The position numbers were made by a program, and so were the translations under genes. From positions 1 through 24,176 of the forward strand of contig DEBL01000170.1 in NCBI GenBank assembly GCA_002348535.1: a stretch of DNA of 24,176 bases. The letters are read 5' to 3'. Numbering within the stretch: position 1 is the stretch's first letter; the number at the start of each line of letters is the position of its first letter. Of this stretch, positions 1 through 9,400 are shown in pieces. The stretch comes from Deltaproteobacteria bacterium UBA2957 (GTDB taxonomy: Bacteria; Myxococcota_A; UBA796). The notes under the pieces are model-generated. The model made no database searches, was not told the origin of the DNA, and saw nothing but the letters and a program-made list of their open reading frames with translations.

Positions 1-713
1 TGCTGATGCAACGGGAGCGCTTCATCCAAAGCAAAATTCACCCACGAAGAAAGCCACGGCAGAAACTTCGGATGAACCACCATTGGATTGGTGATCGCGG
101 GCAACTCATCAATGCGCTCAGTGACCGTCGTCATCAAGTGCTGAAACACAAAGAGAAACCGGCGGAACTGATCGGCGTTGTGCGCCTGAACCTCAGAGAG
201 TGTGACCTGCTCTTGACCGCCGTACTGGCGCATCGCCCGCTCCGTCAGTCGCTGGACATCTCGAGTTGACGCGGGCGCAGCACCTTGGAACACGCCCGGG
301 AGAAAACGGAGATAGCTGGCGACCGGCACGTGAAGAATCAACACATCGCGCGGCTGTAGAGGCGGGACCGGGCCTCCAAACTCGCTCTCGATGCGCGCGT
401 GAATTTCGACCAAGTCCTCGGGAGTAAAATAGCTCGCGGGTGAACCGTCGGGCAGCAAGCGGTCGGCAACCACATGGATCACACTGCCGCCATCCTCCGG
501 CTGAACCTCAATCGCGCGGACCCGTCCCGGATCCTCTCCTCTACCCGCCTCCACCAGTCGATACGTCACTCGATTGCCCAAGTGTCGCTTCAGGAAGACT
601 CGCGCTTCCTCGACGGGGAATCCGATGCGAACAATCTGCTCCAGATAGGCATAGTCACCCGTCGACCGGACGGGCGGGAGGCTCCCAAACCGCTGTGGCA
701 CATTGGCGCTCAC
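1..713 (-). CDS. Phage tail protein, P2 I/TIGR02242-like baseplate component (partial, 3' end missing)
   Basis: This gene runs off the left edge of the window, so only about the first 237 residues are visible. I decoded it directly from the minus strand. It starts with GTG at 713, which overlaps the stop of the baseplate J gene in the sequence GTGA, a typical translational-coupling junction. The visible end contains KFLPWLSSWVNFALDE (about residues 216-231). This closely matches the FLPWLASWL-x-LELDE signature I know from the TIGR02242 phage tail protein domain of eCIS and P2-I-like tail proteins. Upstream, a segment ending in VLILHVPVASYLRFLPGVFQ fits the same family, which often has the form 'YLPAIYQ/FLPG'. 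The likely role is a baseplate wedge component joining the J protein to the tail fibres, comparable in position to Afp12. The rest of the domain cannot be judged from here. Confidence 0.82.
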   Translation of the reverse strand, partial: MSANVPQRFGSLPPVRSTGDYAYLEQIVRIGFPVEEARVFLKRHLGNRVTYRLVEAGRGEDPGRVRAIEVQPEDGGSVIHVVADRLLPDGSPASYFTPEDLVEIHARIESEFGGPVPPLQPRDVLILHVPVASYLRFLPGVFQGAAPASTRDVQRLTERAMRQYGGQEQVTLSEVQAHNADQFRRFLFVFQHLMTTVTERIDELPAITNPMVVHPKFLPWLSSWVNFALDEALPLHQ

Positions 714-3700
714 CAGGTATTGTCCTCCGTGCGGATGCGAACCCGCAGCACATCAAACAAATCGTGGGTATTTAAGACGAGTTCAGTCGCGCCCTCGCCT
801 TGCTCCCAGCCCGGCAGCGGGTGGGGGCCCTCACCCACGTCCCCGTACAAGCGCACATCGGAGACGTGGCGAACCTCCGGTATGTCCGACACCATTCTGG
901 CAAAGTCTTGAGCATAGAGTGTGCCTCCGAAGGACCACCCTTCCCGGTCGATTCCGCCCTCATAGGGATCGAGAAATGCACGGACCCACAACTCGGCGAG
1001 TTCGCGAACCTGGATCACGTTCGCATTCGGCCGGAGCCGCAACGAGACCGAGATGTCAATCGGCTTAAAGGCAGCGAGTCGGACCGATGGATTGACATTG
1101 ATCAGGCATCGGCGTTTGAGATGCGTGGCGACATGGTCTCGCAGTCCGGCGGATAAGAAGGGATCCGGCACCCGCTCACCTGCACGGCGATGAGGCAGGA
1201 TCACCACCTCAACTTCGCCGTCATCGCCCATGCGTCCGCTGCAGGCCGCGCGGGCGACCTCACCGCTCGATTGTTTCGCGATGACCTCAAAGTCCGATCG
1301 TGTGACGGCTCGATCCCGACTGGTGAGAAGCGTGGGTGCACGCCGAACAATCTCATCGATTGTTTCGGCATCACGCCCCCCAGCCGCAGGCAGAAGGTTG
1401 CTGACGACCACGGAGTCGCCGAGGTTTTCCGCAATGTGAATCTCGCCCGGCCCCACATTCCCGCGCGCACCAGGCACGACCCGGTACAGTTCGACATGGA
1501 TGTTGTTCGACCCCACAGGAGCCATACGACCACGGATTCCGTTTCCAAAGGTCAGTGTACCCTCAACGGGATCAACAACGAAGACACGGTCGTCTTTTCC
1601 AGAGGTCAGCATCTCCGTCGCCGACACCCGACTCCACTCATGGGTTTCCCCGTTCTCTTCGGTGATGGATACCACAATGTCGCGAAATGCCTGTGGACGG
1701 GGGAACACCGAAGGTGCATCGGTTTCATCGTGCACAAACAGGGGTTTCCGAAGCAACTGAACCACTTGGGCAGGGACGCCATACCCCGAGTACCGCTCGG
1801 TTCGCATCGTGTGGACATTGACCGCATCCACGGTGTTCAACATGATGTGAGTGACCGGAGGCAGTTGTGGAATTCGGTCAATGCTCTCGCCCTCCGGGAG
1901 CGTGAATCGACCGCGCAGCCAGAACCCATCATCGGAGACCGCAGGCACCTCCGGGAGCACAAACTCGAGCGCACCCGTGCCATTGATCCGGAACCCTGAG
2001 TCAGCTTCGGATTCATTTTCATCGAGAAGCTGTAGGCGCTGCCAGCCTGCGCCACCTCTGCGCTTTTCGAGGTATTCCCACTCTACATTGAGATCATCGG
2101 GAAGAAACACCTCCCCTCGACACCGAAACTGAATGGTGTGATGGGCGCCCCTCGGTAGCGGCTTATCGAACTCCAAATAGAGTGCTTGGTTCGGCTGATC
2201 AATGTCGATGAACCGATAAAACGGGTAGTGCTCGCCAAGGCGACCTGTTGATTGCGTCACCACTCGGGTCAATCGTCGATTTCGTTCCCGGTAGTCCAGC
2301 TGCGCCATCCGTGGTCCAGGCAGGGGCTCCTCGTAGGTGTCATCCCCCATGGTCTTGTCGACGCCAATGTTGACCCCGTAGATGCGCGGCACAATCGGGT
2401 GCGTCTCCTTCTGTTCATCCTGTCCAGACAAGTTGGACTTCACGAGTTCGATGCGAAGCCATGAGGTCTCCACGTCGCCAAGCCGATGCCGGGCGAGGTC
2501 TTTTAGATGCTTCTTGGGCTCGATGACCATCCGGATCTTCCGACGGGCTTCGCGCTTGGCCCCATCTTTGTCGAGATCCGCAAAGGTAAACTTCGTCCAC
2601 TTTTTGTTGCGGCTATACACCACGCGCCACGAGTCTTCCGCTCGATAGCACAACTGCATGCTGTAGAGATCTTTGGGCTCCGCCACCATCTCTCCGTTCA
2701 TCTCAAAGGCGATCTCCAACTCGACAACCACTGGCGTGCCGTTGCGATTATCGAACACGTCGGATCCGATAAAGAACTTCCGTCCGATGGTCGGCGTCAA
2801 CACCGGCGAAATTTGGAACGGTGACCACGGGCCTTCCGAAGCAGGCAGCGTCTCAAGCCGTCGGACATCCTCGCCACACATCAGTGAAGTTCGAACCGGT
2901 CGCTGCCAGTTCAAGTCGAGGTCCAAGTCCGGTGCAAGTCCACGAAGGAACGCCGTCTCGACCCGCTCTGCCCGTAGGTTGAAGCCGTCCGTAGCCATGT
3001 CGGTCAGCGGTCCCGTTAGCGTGACCTGAGTGCCCTCCGACCGGACGCGATCCGCTGGAATCTCTTCCCAGCCCTCGCCACGACGGTAGTACCAACGATA
3101 CCGAGGCAGGTAACCATGAAGTCCCGCAGGAAGGCTACGGTCCACCAATGACAAGCGAACCGTCCACCCTCCGCGTACCGGCGGTAAATCCTGCATAAAG
3201 AACTCGAGGGTTCGCCCTGAAGCTCGAACTCGCCAGTTGTGCAGCGAGCGCTCCGATCCGCCTCGATCATCCGCCCAATGAACTTCGAGATCGTCCATCA
3301 TGCGATTGGCAAGCCAGCGTTCGTAGTTCAACCGACCGCGAATCCACCATTGGTTTTCGGCAACCGCGGAAGGCAGCGGGAACACTTGGTCGCCCATGCC
3401 CATGGTTTCGATTGGCTTGATCCCCGTGAAGTCCGTCACCAGACTAAGTTCGCGCATACCGAGCTGCTCAGCGCGCTCCTCCGTCAGTTCGATGGGCATC
3501 CAACCCTCAGCGGTGGGGTACTCCCAATCAAAGAATGGTGTAAGACTCAGAGCGTCGGAACTCGACCTCCGGACTTGCAGGCGCCCCTTCGGTCCGGCGG
3601 CATCCGGGTCCAGATCCATCAATCGAAAGTCGTCGTGTGCGACATAGAGGTACTGGTACGGCGTGTACGCTTCAGGGCCGTCCTCGACGCCGTCAAGTGC

Positions 3701-4213
3701 AAACAGTGGAGCCCCCTTGCCGCCCGCGAAGGTGACGACACTTCGACCATCACCGGCTTGCCCAAAGGGCAGTTCGCGCACTGCGGGTGCAGACCCGCCC
3801 TTCACCGACATCACACGCGTAATGCGCGAGTCGTGAATCGTTATGCCGTCGACCGTCACCATCTCCAAGGCAGGCGTGTCTTCCCGTTGGCGAGTCGAGA
3901 CTGTGGTCTCGGCCGGCAACTCAAACGGCTGCGCTCCATTCAAGGAGAACGTGACCGGAACGACGGAGGGGTTCGCACGCTGACGCTCTTCGCCGATGAA
4001 GTTCAAAAAGTGAATGTACGTTTTGTCTGGGACTCGATTGAGCCGGTAAATCGTCAGCTCGGTCATCCACGAAAACAACTGCACCAAGGTCATGCCCGGG
4101 TCGGCGTTGCTTAGATTCGTCCACTCCGGGCAGTATTGCGGAATCAGGGACTCCGCTTCAGCCAAGATGTCTTCGTAGCGGCGATCGTCGAGATTGGGGG
4201 GTTTTATCGGCAT
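710..4213 (-). CDS. Baseplate J family protein (Afp11/Pvc11-like)
   Basis: A 1167-residue baseplate wedge protein. The N-terminus (about residues 15-75) has the pattern SLIPQYCPEWTNLSNADPGMTLVQLFSWMTE, typical of putative baseplate assembly proteins of eCIS. In the C-terminal half, LTFGNGIRGRMAPVG followed by ELYRVVPGARGNVGPGEI is the hallmark segment of the baseplate J/gp6-like fold. This is followed by a helical region with DFEVIAKQSSGEVARAACSGRMG. In known CIS, this protein forms the wedge ring that triggers sheath contraction. It is long even for Afp11-type proteins. The middle third (about residues 250-800) is beta-rich and probably holds extra surface domains. ATG at 4213 is used because it puts the conserved N-terminus about 20 residues in. 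The Shine-Dalgarno signal there is weak. The gene lies 26 bp after gp25 and overlaps the next gene by 4 bp. Confidence 0.93.
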   Translation of the reverse strand: MPIKPPNLDDRRYEDILAEAESLIPQYCPEWTNLSNADPGMTLVQLFSWMTELTIYRLNRVPDKTYIHFLNFIGEERQRANPSVVPVTFSLNGAQPFELPAETTVSTRQREDTPALEMVTVDGITIHDSRITRVMSVKGGSAPAVRELPFGQAGDGRSVVTFAGGKGAPLFALDGVEDGPEAYTPYQYLYVAHDDFRLMDLDPDAAGPKGRLQVRRSSSDALSLTPFFDWEYPTAEGWMPIELTEERAEQLGMRELSLVTDFTGIKPIETMGMGDQVFPLPSAVAENQWWIRGRLNYERWLANRMMDDLEVHWADDRGGSERSLHNWRVRASGRTLEFFMQDLPPVRGGWTVRLSLVDRSLPAGLHGYLPRYRWYYRRGEGWEEIPADRVRSEGTQVTLTGPLTDMATDGFNLRAERVETAFLRGLAPDLDLDLNWQRPVRTSLMCGEDVRRLETLPASEGPWSPFQISPVLTPTIGRKFFIGSDVFDNRNGTPVVVELEIAFEMNGEMVAEPKDLYSMQLCYRAEDSWRVVYSRNKKWTKFTFADLDKDGAKREARRKIRMVIEPKKHLKDLARHRLGDVETSWLRIELVKSNLSGQDEQKETHPIVPRIYGVNIGVDKTMGDDTYEEPLPGPRMAQLDYRERNRRLTRVVTQSTGRLGEHYPFYRFIDIDQPNQALYLEFDKPLPRGAHHTIQFRCRGEVFLPDDLNVEWEYLEKRRGGAGWQRLQLLDENESEADSGFRINGTGALEFVLPEVPAVSDDGFWLRGRFTLPEGESIDRIPQLPPVTHIMLNTVDAVNVHTMRTERYSGYGVPAQVVQLLRKPLFVHDETDAPSVFPRPQAFRDIVVSITEENGETHEWSRVSATEMLTSGKDDRVFVVDPVEGTLTFGNGIRGRMAPVGSNNIHVELYRVVPGARGNVGPGEIHIAENLGDSVVVSNLLPAAGGRDAETIDEIVRRAPTLLTSRDRAVTRSDFEVIAKQSSGEVARAACSGRMGDDGEVEVVILPHRRAGERVPDPFLSAGLRDHVATHLKRRCLINVNPSVRLAAFKPIDISVSLRLRPNANVIQVRELAELWVRAFLDPYEGGIDREGWSFGGTLYAQDFARMVSDIPEVRHVSDVRLYGDVGEGPHPLPGWEQGEGATELVLNTHDLFDVLRVRIRTEDNTW

Positions 4214-4239
4214 GCATCACATAAATTCTTGGGATCAGT

Positions 4240-4638
4240 TCAGCGGCGGTCCGTGTTGGATACCACATGGTCGATCGATTGTACTTCGCCGGTGGCGACG
4301 ATTTGGTAGACAACTTCAATACGGAGCGCTCCGCTCTCGTCAGGGGCAGCATTGACGCTCTTTACCTCGATCCGCGGCTCCCACTTCTCGAGTGCATCGC
4401 GAACATGACCCTCGGCGATCACCGCTGTTGAAGACGTGTTCGGCGCAAACAGCAACTCATGGACGCGGCAACCAAACTTCGGCAACATTTGCCGCTCGCC
4501 GGGTCGGGTCGCCAAGATGATGCTGATGCACTGCCGAATGTTCTCCTCGTATTCGGAGAACGCGACGGCACCGGATGCGGCGTCAAATCGAAACGGAAAG
4601 GCCCATCCACGGCCTAAAAATTCCTTCTGCGAACTCAT
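4240..4638 (-). CDS. GPW/gp25 family baseplate protein (Afp9-like)
   Basis: A 132-residue protein with the gp25 lysozyme-like fold signature across most of its length. It shows WAFPFRFDAASGAVAFSEYE near residue 12, then NIRQCISIILATRPGERQMLPKFGCRVHELLF at about residues 34-66. The RPGER-x-x-x-P-x-FG-C core and the following helices are characteristic of gp25/GPW. In contractile tails gp25 links the baseplate wedges to the first sheath ring. Its place between the hub gene and the J gene is the same as in Afp, PVC and T6SS (TssE) loci. The start at ATG 4638 is supported by a GGGGTGA ribosome-binding sequence just upstream, 11 bp after the hub stop codon. The family's usual length is similar, so it appears complete. 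Confidence 0.93.
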   Translation of the reverse strand: MSSQKEFLGRGWAFPFRFDAASGAVAFSEYEENIRQCISIILATRPGERQMLPKFGCRVHELLFAPNTSSTAVIAEGHVRDALEKWEPRIEVKSVNAAPDESGALRIEVVYQIVATGEVQSIDHVVSNTDRR

Positions 4639-4649
4639 GTCACCCCAAG

Positions 4650-5687
4650 TCAGGTGCCCATTGTATTGGAACAGAACGTCAATTCGGTGGTGTACCCGGT
4701 ACGCGAGGAGACAATATGCCGCGTTGCAATGATGAAGTACTTCCCATTCTGACCGGCATTCAAGCCCGAAAATTCAACCATGGTTCCGGCGCGAACCGTG
4801 TCATCCCCTTGAATCGAAGCGGTGCCTCGGCAGAATTGGCGCGCCAGACGCTCAAGTTCCACAGTAGCCAATGCCTTGGCGACAATGTGAGTCTGCACCG
4901 GAATGTCGGTCACGTAGGCAACCGAATCGCCGAAGCAGGCTGCAAGGTCCACGCCGAGTTCTCCACCACCAATGGGCACCAAGTCCGCGGATGTGGCGGT
5001 GCCTTGAACCTCCATCTTCATCCCCGGGTTCCATCCTCGAACGACCACCTTCTGCACTTGATCGACGCTGTTGTAGGCGAAGCGGACCGAGCGGAGGCTC
5101 TCTCCCATCTTCACCTCGACGCCTTGGCCCTCGAAGGTCGGCTTTTTGAAGATCAGCATGTCTCCATCCACCCGTAGGATCCGTTGATTTCGGGCTGCGA
5201 GTCGTTTGATGAAGGCCACATTGCTCTCGTTTCGCTGCAGGATGTAGCCGCGAATGGCGAGGGTGGTATCCACATCCACCTCAAGCCCACACTCCGCGCC
5301 CACCTCTTGCACGACTTGGGAGTCGGTTCGCTGCTCCCAAAATCGCGTCTTTCTTCCGCGCCCGAGCCGGTGCATGTGATCAAGCGCACGAATCGTCACT
5401 GTGGTTCCACCGGTTGCTTGGTAGCCTGGCTCAATGGCTGTGACCTCGCCTTTGAACAGCGGCGCGCCGCCTTTGCCCAGCTTGGCCTCGACCGGGTCGC
5501 CGATCTTGAAGTTCCATTCTGGCTGCGTTTCTGTGCCCCCAAGCTCACATACCAGCATGGTGACCATGTCAACATGGTCTTGAACTTCGACCCGCTGCAT
5601 TCCGTCTTGCTGATTCTGCAAGAACTGCTGGCCACCGATGGTCACTTCGTATGCGGGCGCTGAACTGCGCTCTTTGGTTGTTGACAT
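4650..5687 (-). CDS. gp27-like tail hub protein (Afp8/VgrG N-terminal type, late control D family)
   Basis: A 345-residue hub protein. Family features include a beta-rich opening with VTMLVCELGG, then FKIGDPVEAKLG and LFKGEVTAIEP (about residues 58-87). A segment VTIRALDHMHRLGRGRKTRFWEQRTDSQVVQEV follows (about residues 95-125), and then SNVAFIKRLAARNQRILRVDGDMLIF, which is the standard gp27/late-control-D core. In CIS this trimer adapts the six-fold tube to the three-fold spike. It is short: Afp8 and VgrG usually continue into a gp5-like OB-fold and spike, but this one ends shortly after the second gp27-like domain (YFIIATRHIVSSRTGYTTELTF). A C-terminal OB-fold is not evident. The start at ATG 5687 has a GGGGG Shine-Dalgarno about 6 nt upstream, next to the stop of the LysM gene. 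Confidence 0.88.
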   Translation of the reverse strand: MSTTKERSSAPAYEVTIGGQQFLQNQQDGMQRVEVQDHVDMVTMLVCELGGTETQPEWNFKIGDPVEAKLGKGGAPLFKGEVTAIEPGYQATGGTTVTIRALDHMHRLGRGRKTRFWEQRTDSQVVQEVGAECGLEVDVDTTLAIRGYILQRNESNVAFIKRLAARNQRILRVDGDMLIFKKPTFEGQGVEVKMGESLRSVRFAYNSVDQVQKVVVRGWNPGMKMEVQGTATSADLVPIGGGELGVDLAACFGDSVAYVTDIPVQTHIVAKALATVELERLARQFCRGTASIQGDDTVRAGTMVEFSGLNAGQNGKYFIIATRHIVSSRTGYTTELTFCSNTMGT

Positions 5688-5696
5688 GCGGGCCCC

Positions 5697-6413
5697 CTAG
5701 AACTTGTCCCAGATCGAGGAAGGGACACCCGGGAGAGCTTTGCGCGCCTCGCGCTTAATCACCGCCTGAATCCCAGCCTTCACGTCCTCAAGAGGGTTGT
5801 CCCAACCGTTATCTTCGCAAAGTTTCTTGACTGGAACGCCATGTTTGTGGGCCAAGGATGATGCCGTATCGCCGGCTTGCACCGTCACCAGTTGTGTCGG
5901 AGCACTTCCGTACCCTGCCCTCGGGCCCGGCTCGCCGTCGGCAAATCGGCCCGGTTTCCATTCCTTCATTTTCAGGGACACTTTGGCTCGAATCGGTGTC
6001 CCGGTCGATGAAAACATCATGTACGAGACGTTGAGCGACTCGAACACACCTTTCATTTTAAAGTCGCCCCATATGAAGTCGACAATCGGCGGACGCGACT
6101 TGTCGATCGTTCCGGCTTCGCCCCCAATGGGTTTCACATCGGGATTGGTTAGCGACAACAAGCGATTGACCCAAACCGTTCTCACATCAGACTGATCATG
6201 CGTCGTGTCGAAAATCAACTCCATCGCCATCGTCGCCGGATTCACTTTCTGGAATTCGAGCGGCGACTCCGTGCCTTGGTCTTTGTGCGGTTGCCACGTG
6301 ACCGACTTGTCGAACTTAAAGTCTTTTGGGTTGTATTGAACCGCGAAGCTCTTGCCGCCCTCGGCGACAAAAATTGCTTTGCTGACTCCACTACCACCAG
6401 ATGCTTCGGCCAT
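5697..6413 (-). CDS. CIS tube-domain/LysM protein (Afp7-like)
   Basis: A 238-residue protein with two parts. Residues about 12-160 match the contractile injection system tube protein N-terminal domain: YNPKDFKFDKSVTW near the start, then MAMELIFDTTHDQSDVR and PPIVDFIWGDFKMKGVFESL, then RAKVSLKMKEW. Residues about 173-220 form a LysM motif: QLVTVQAGDTASSLAHKHG, VPVKKLCEDNGWDNPLE, then a short closing strand. In known eCIS and phage tails (T4 gp53, Afp7), this kind of protein clamps the hub to the wedges and tube; the LysM fold acts structurally rather than on cell wall. ATG at 6413 is 23 nt inside the preceding gene but has a good AGGAGGAT ribosome-binding site about 4 nt upstream, so I accept the overlap. 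It is the expected neighbour of the gp27-like gene. Confidence 0.92.
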   Translation of the reverse strand: MAEASGGSGVSKAIFVAEGGKSFAVQYNPKDFKFDKSVTWQPHKDQGTESPLEFQKVNPATMAMELIFDTTHDQSDVRTVWVNRLLSLTNPDVKPIGGEAGTIDKSRPPIVDFIWGDFKMKGVFESLNVSYMMFSSTGTPIRAKVSLKMKEWKPGRFADGEPGPRAGYGSAPTQLVTVQAGDTASSLAHKHGVPVKKLCEDNGWDNPLEDVKAGIQAVIKREARKALPGVPSSIWDKF

Positions 6414-9400
6414 CCGGATCCTCCTGCCGCCGTTCGCGGCGCATTTCGAGTTCGCGCGTCACCTGCTCGGTTACTTCCCGAGCCAAGGTGTCGATGTCTG
6501 CAGCTTGATCTCCAGTGTCTCCCGCGTCGGTGGGTGCACTCTGGCCCTCTGCTCGGGCTGCGGCCGAGTCTTCCGCCATGCGGACTTCTTGTCGAGCTCC
6601 ACCCCGATTCTGATTCTCCGCCATTGCAATCAACTCTTGGAGTCGTTTGGCAAGCTTGCTGACCCGATCGCTCGCAGCCGACCGCGATCGATCGGTTCCA
6701 CTGCGGGGATTCAAGCCGGTCATGCCGCGGACCACGCGGGTAGTCGAGCGAACACCCTCTCGCCGTTGACTGCGTTGGCGCACGGTTTCTGCCTGCGGGG
6801 CAGATGCTTGACGCGCTGTCTGTGCCTCGCTCTCGGCGCGCGCGGACTCCGTCTTGATCTGCTGAATGACCTGAACCACCGGTGTGGGCAGGCTGGATGT
6901 GGCACGGCGTACGGAATCGGACTGATCCATCAAAACCGACACGACATCTTCGGGGGCAGTAGCCCGAGCCAACTGCTGCACAAGGTCATCGCCACCGGTG
7001 ATTCTCGGTCGCCCCGTCGACCGTTGCGCCCAAATGGGCATGGTGGATTCAACATGTCCAGCGCCCACGCCGCTCACCGTGGCATCAAATCCCGTGCGTC
7101 GGCGAGGCGCGAGGTTCGACCCGATCAACTCGCTCCCACCCTCCTCGGACGGCGCGTTTGAGACGATGTCCGCTGCGCCGACATCATCGCGGATGGGCGC
7201 CGCCAACACAGTCGGGGGCACCGACGCCTGCGCAGTCGCGGCTCGCGAAGTACGAGTCGTCGCTGCCGGTCCAGTCTCGACACCACTGGCGACCGCCGGA
7301 CTCGGGACCGGACGGCGGTTCACTGAAACGGTACTGGCTGGAATGTATGCACCCGTGGGGCTGCGTTGAGCACGAGCAGGCTCGGCTGCGTCCGATGCCG
7401 TCATGGGCACCTGAATCACTTCGATCCGAGCGCTGGTCCAGTCAAGGGGTCGACCCGAACGCTTCCACGCCTGCTCGACCCGTTCGAGGGCCGATTGTCG
7501 AGCGCCTCGGTCGTCGAACTCGTTGCTGATGGCCTGCGCTGGAGTGGACTTGAGTGTGATCGTACCGGGCATCGCCGTGCGCGGCATCGACTGAACACGA
7601 CGCAGTTGGACATGGGCCAATGGACTGCGGAACCGACGAGGCGAAACCGACCGCTTTCGTTGGACATCACGCAGCAACTCCGATCCGGCCGGTGACGAAG
7701 TCAAATCGTTTTTCGACTGTTGCACAAGCGCATTCTTGGCCGTCTCTGCAACGACGGGAGAACGTTGATTGCGTTGAAGCGCATGCTGGCCTTGAGGCAA
7801 CTCTTGCTGGATCGTGCTCTCGTCGAGACGCGGGTTCAGTACCGAAGCGTCGGCGATGTCAGCGACGCTCATTCGGCGATTGCTGCGCACGACGGGCTGT
7901 TCACCGAGGGCCGAGCCGAGTCGGGTGGATTCGGTTGGGCCGTCGAAGGACATTCGCCCTGCTTGGGACCGCAGTGGCTCGTTTGTTGACGCCACTCCTG
8001 GCTCTGCGCGCGCTTCCACTTTGGCGAGGACAGAAGATTCAGCCACAAAGGTGTTGCCCGTGGCATCGCGCACAACCCGATTCGGTCGCCGTCGGACTGT
8101 TGCACCCTTGCGACGCGGTGCTTCCGTCAGCAGCGGCTGCTCTTCGCCCTTTCGAGAAGGCGTAGCCACCCAATCGGTTTGAAGTGCGGGGCGAACCGCA
8201 GTCCCTTGGCTCGCAAATCGACTCTGCATTGTTGTTGCAGCCTCCGAGCGTCGTGCTGCGCGAGGAGTCGCTACACCCGGCGTGGCGTCGTCTGTCACCT
8301 CGCTGGCGCGAACATCCGGCAGCAACACGGTGGTCTCAGGAGCGAAGAGCCCCGCGCGCGTCTTCACCGGACGAGCCGCGACGGGCGATCGAGCGGAAAG
8401 CGGACGTTCCTCAAGTCGTGGTGGCTCCGCGTCCAACCGGTCGAGGGCTCGCACCATCGGGGCTGGGTTCGGCCGAACCGCCTCGCGCCTTGGACCCGTT
8501 GATGACCCCACCACAAGGGCGGATGTGGCCGCATCGCGGGCCGCTGGAATCTCTTGCATCGGCGCCCGTCTCTGAGGCTCGGACGTCAGTGCTGACGGAG
8601 CAACCGTCGCCGGCGCGTGAACGGGAGAGGCGGACAGCAAGATCGCATCGGTGGGCTGTGCCCTGTGCGCTACCCTCCGACTTGCGGTTTGCCCGATCGT
8701 GCGCCCTGTGGGTCGACCAGCAGCCCGCCGTGGCCCGTTAACTGTGTCGCCACGCGCCACTTCAGACTCAAGCGCCGCCATGAGCGGTGACGATGAGATG
8801 GCTGCACGCAGCCCCCTTCTCCTTCCCTTTTGTGGCGCAATCCGTCCTTGCGCATGCCGCGTGGGCGGAAGAAAGTCGTCGGGCAGCGCGGCTTCAAAAT
8901 CGACGGCCACCGGTCGTGTGGGTCCGGCGCTTCGTCGAAGTGCCCGCCCGGCGCGTCGGGCCACCGCACGCCGTTCCCCACTCTCTGTTGCTTGGACATC
9001 GCGAGTCAAATCGGCGGGGACCGCCCGCTTCAGCGAGGCAAGGTCACCGTCGGACAGTGGCGCACGCTCTGCGGCATGCCGAATCGGACGTTGTGCCGGA
9101 CGGTCGGCGACTCTCGCCGTCCGGTAATCGCCGCCGGTGTGCCACGGGGATGCAGCCCGTTGCGCACCTACCCAAGCTGAAGGAGAACCGGGTGATGCAA
9201 CGGGTGTGCTTTCACCATCCACTGCTTCGATTGGCACTGGAAGTGGCGCCAGAACTTCAAAACTATCGGACCCGAAGGGCACATACCCAAACAGAGGTGC
9301 GGCCCGTTTCTTCAGGTCGGGTAGCCTTCTGAGTGCTGTGATCTGGCGCTTCTGGGTGGCGCGTTCCGCCAGCGAGAACAGCCGTTGCTGTCGACGTTGC

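Noticed and set aside
3239..4114. A 291-codon plus-strand frame inside the baseplate J gene.
   Set aside because: It is antisense to a convincing structural gene, has no ribosome-binding site and resembles no family.
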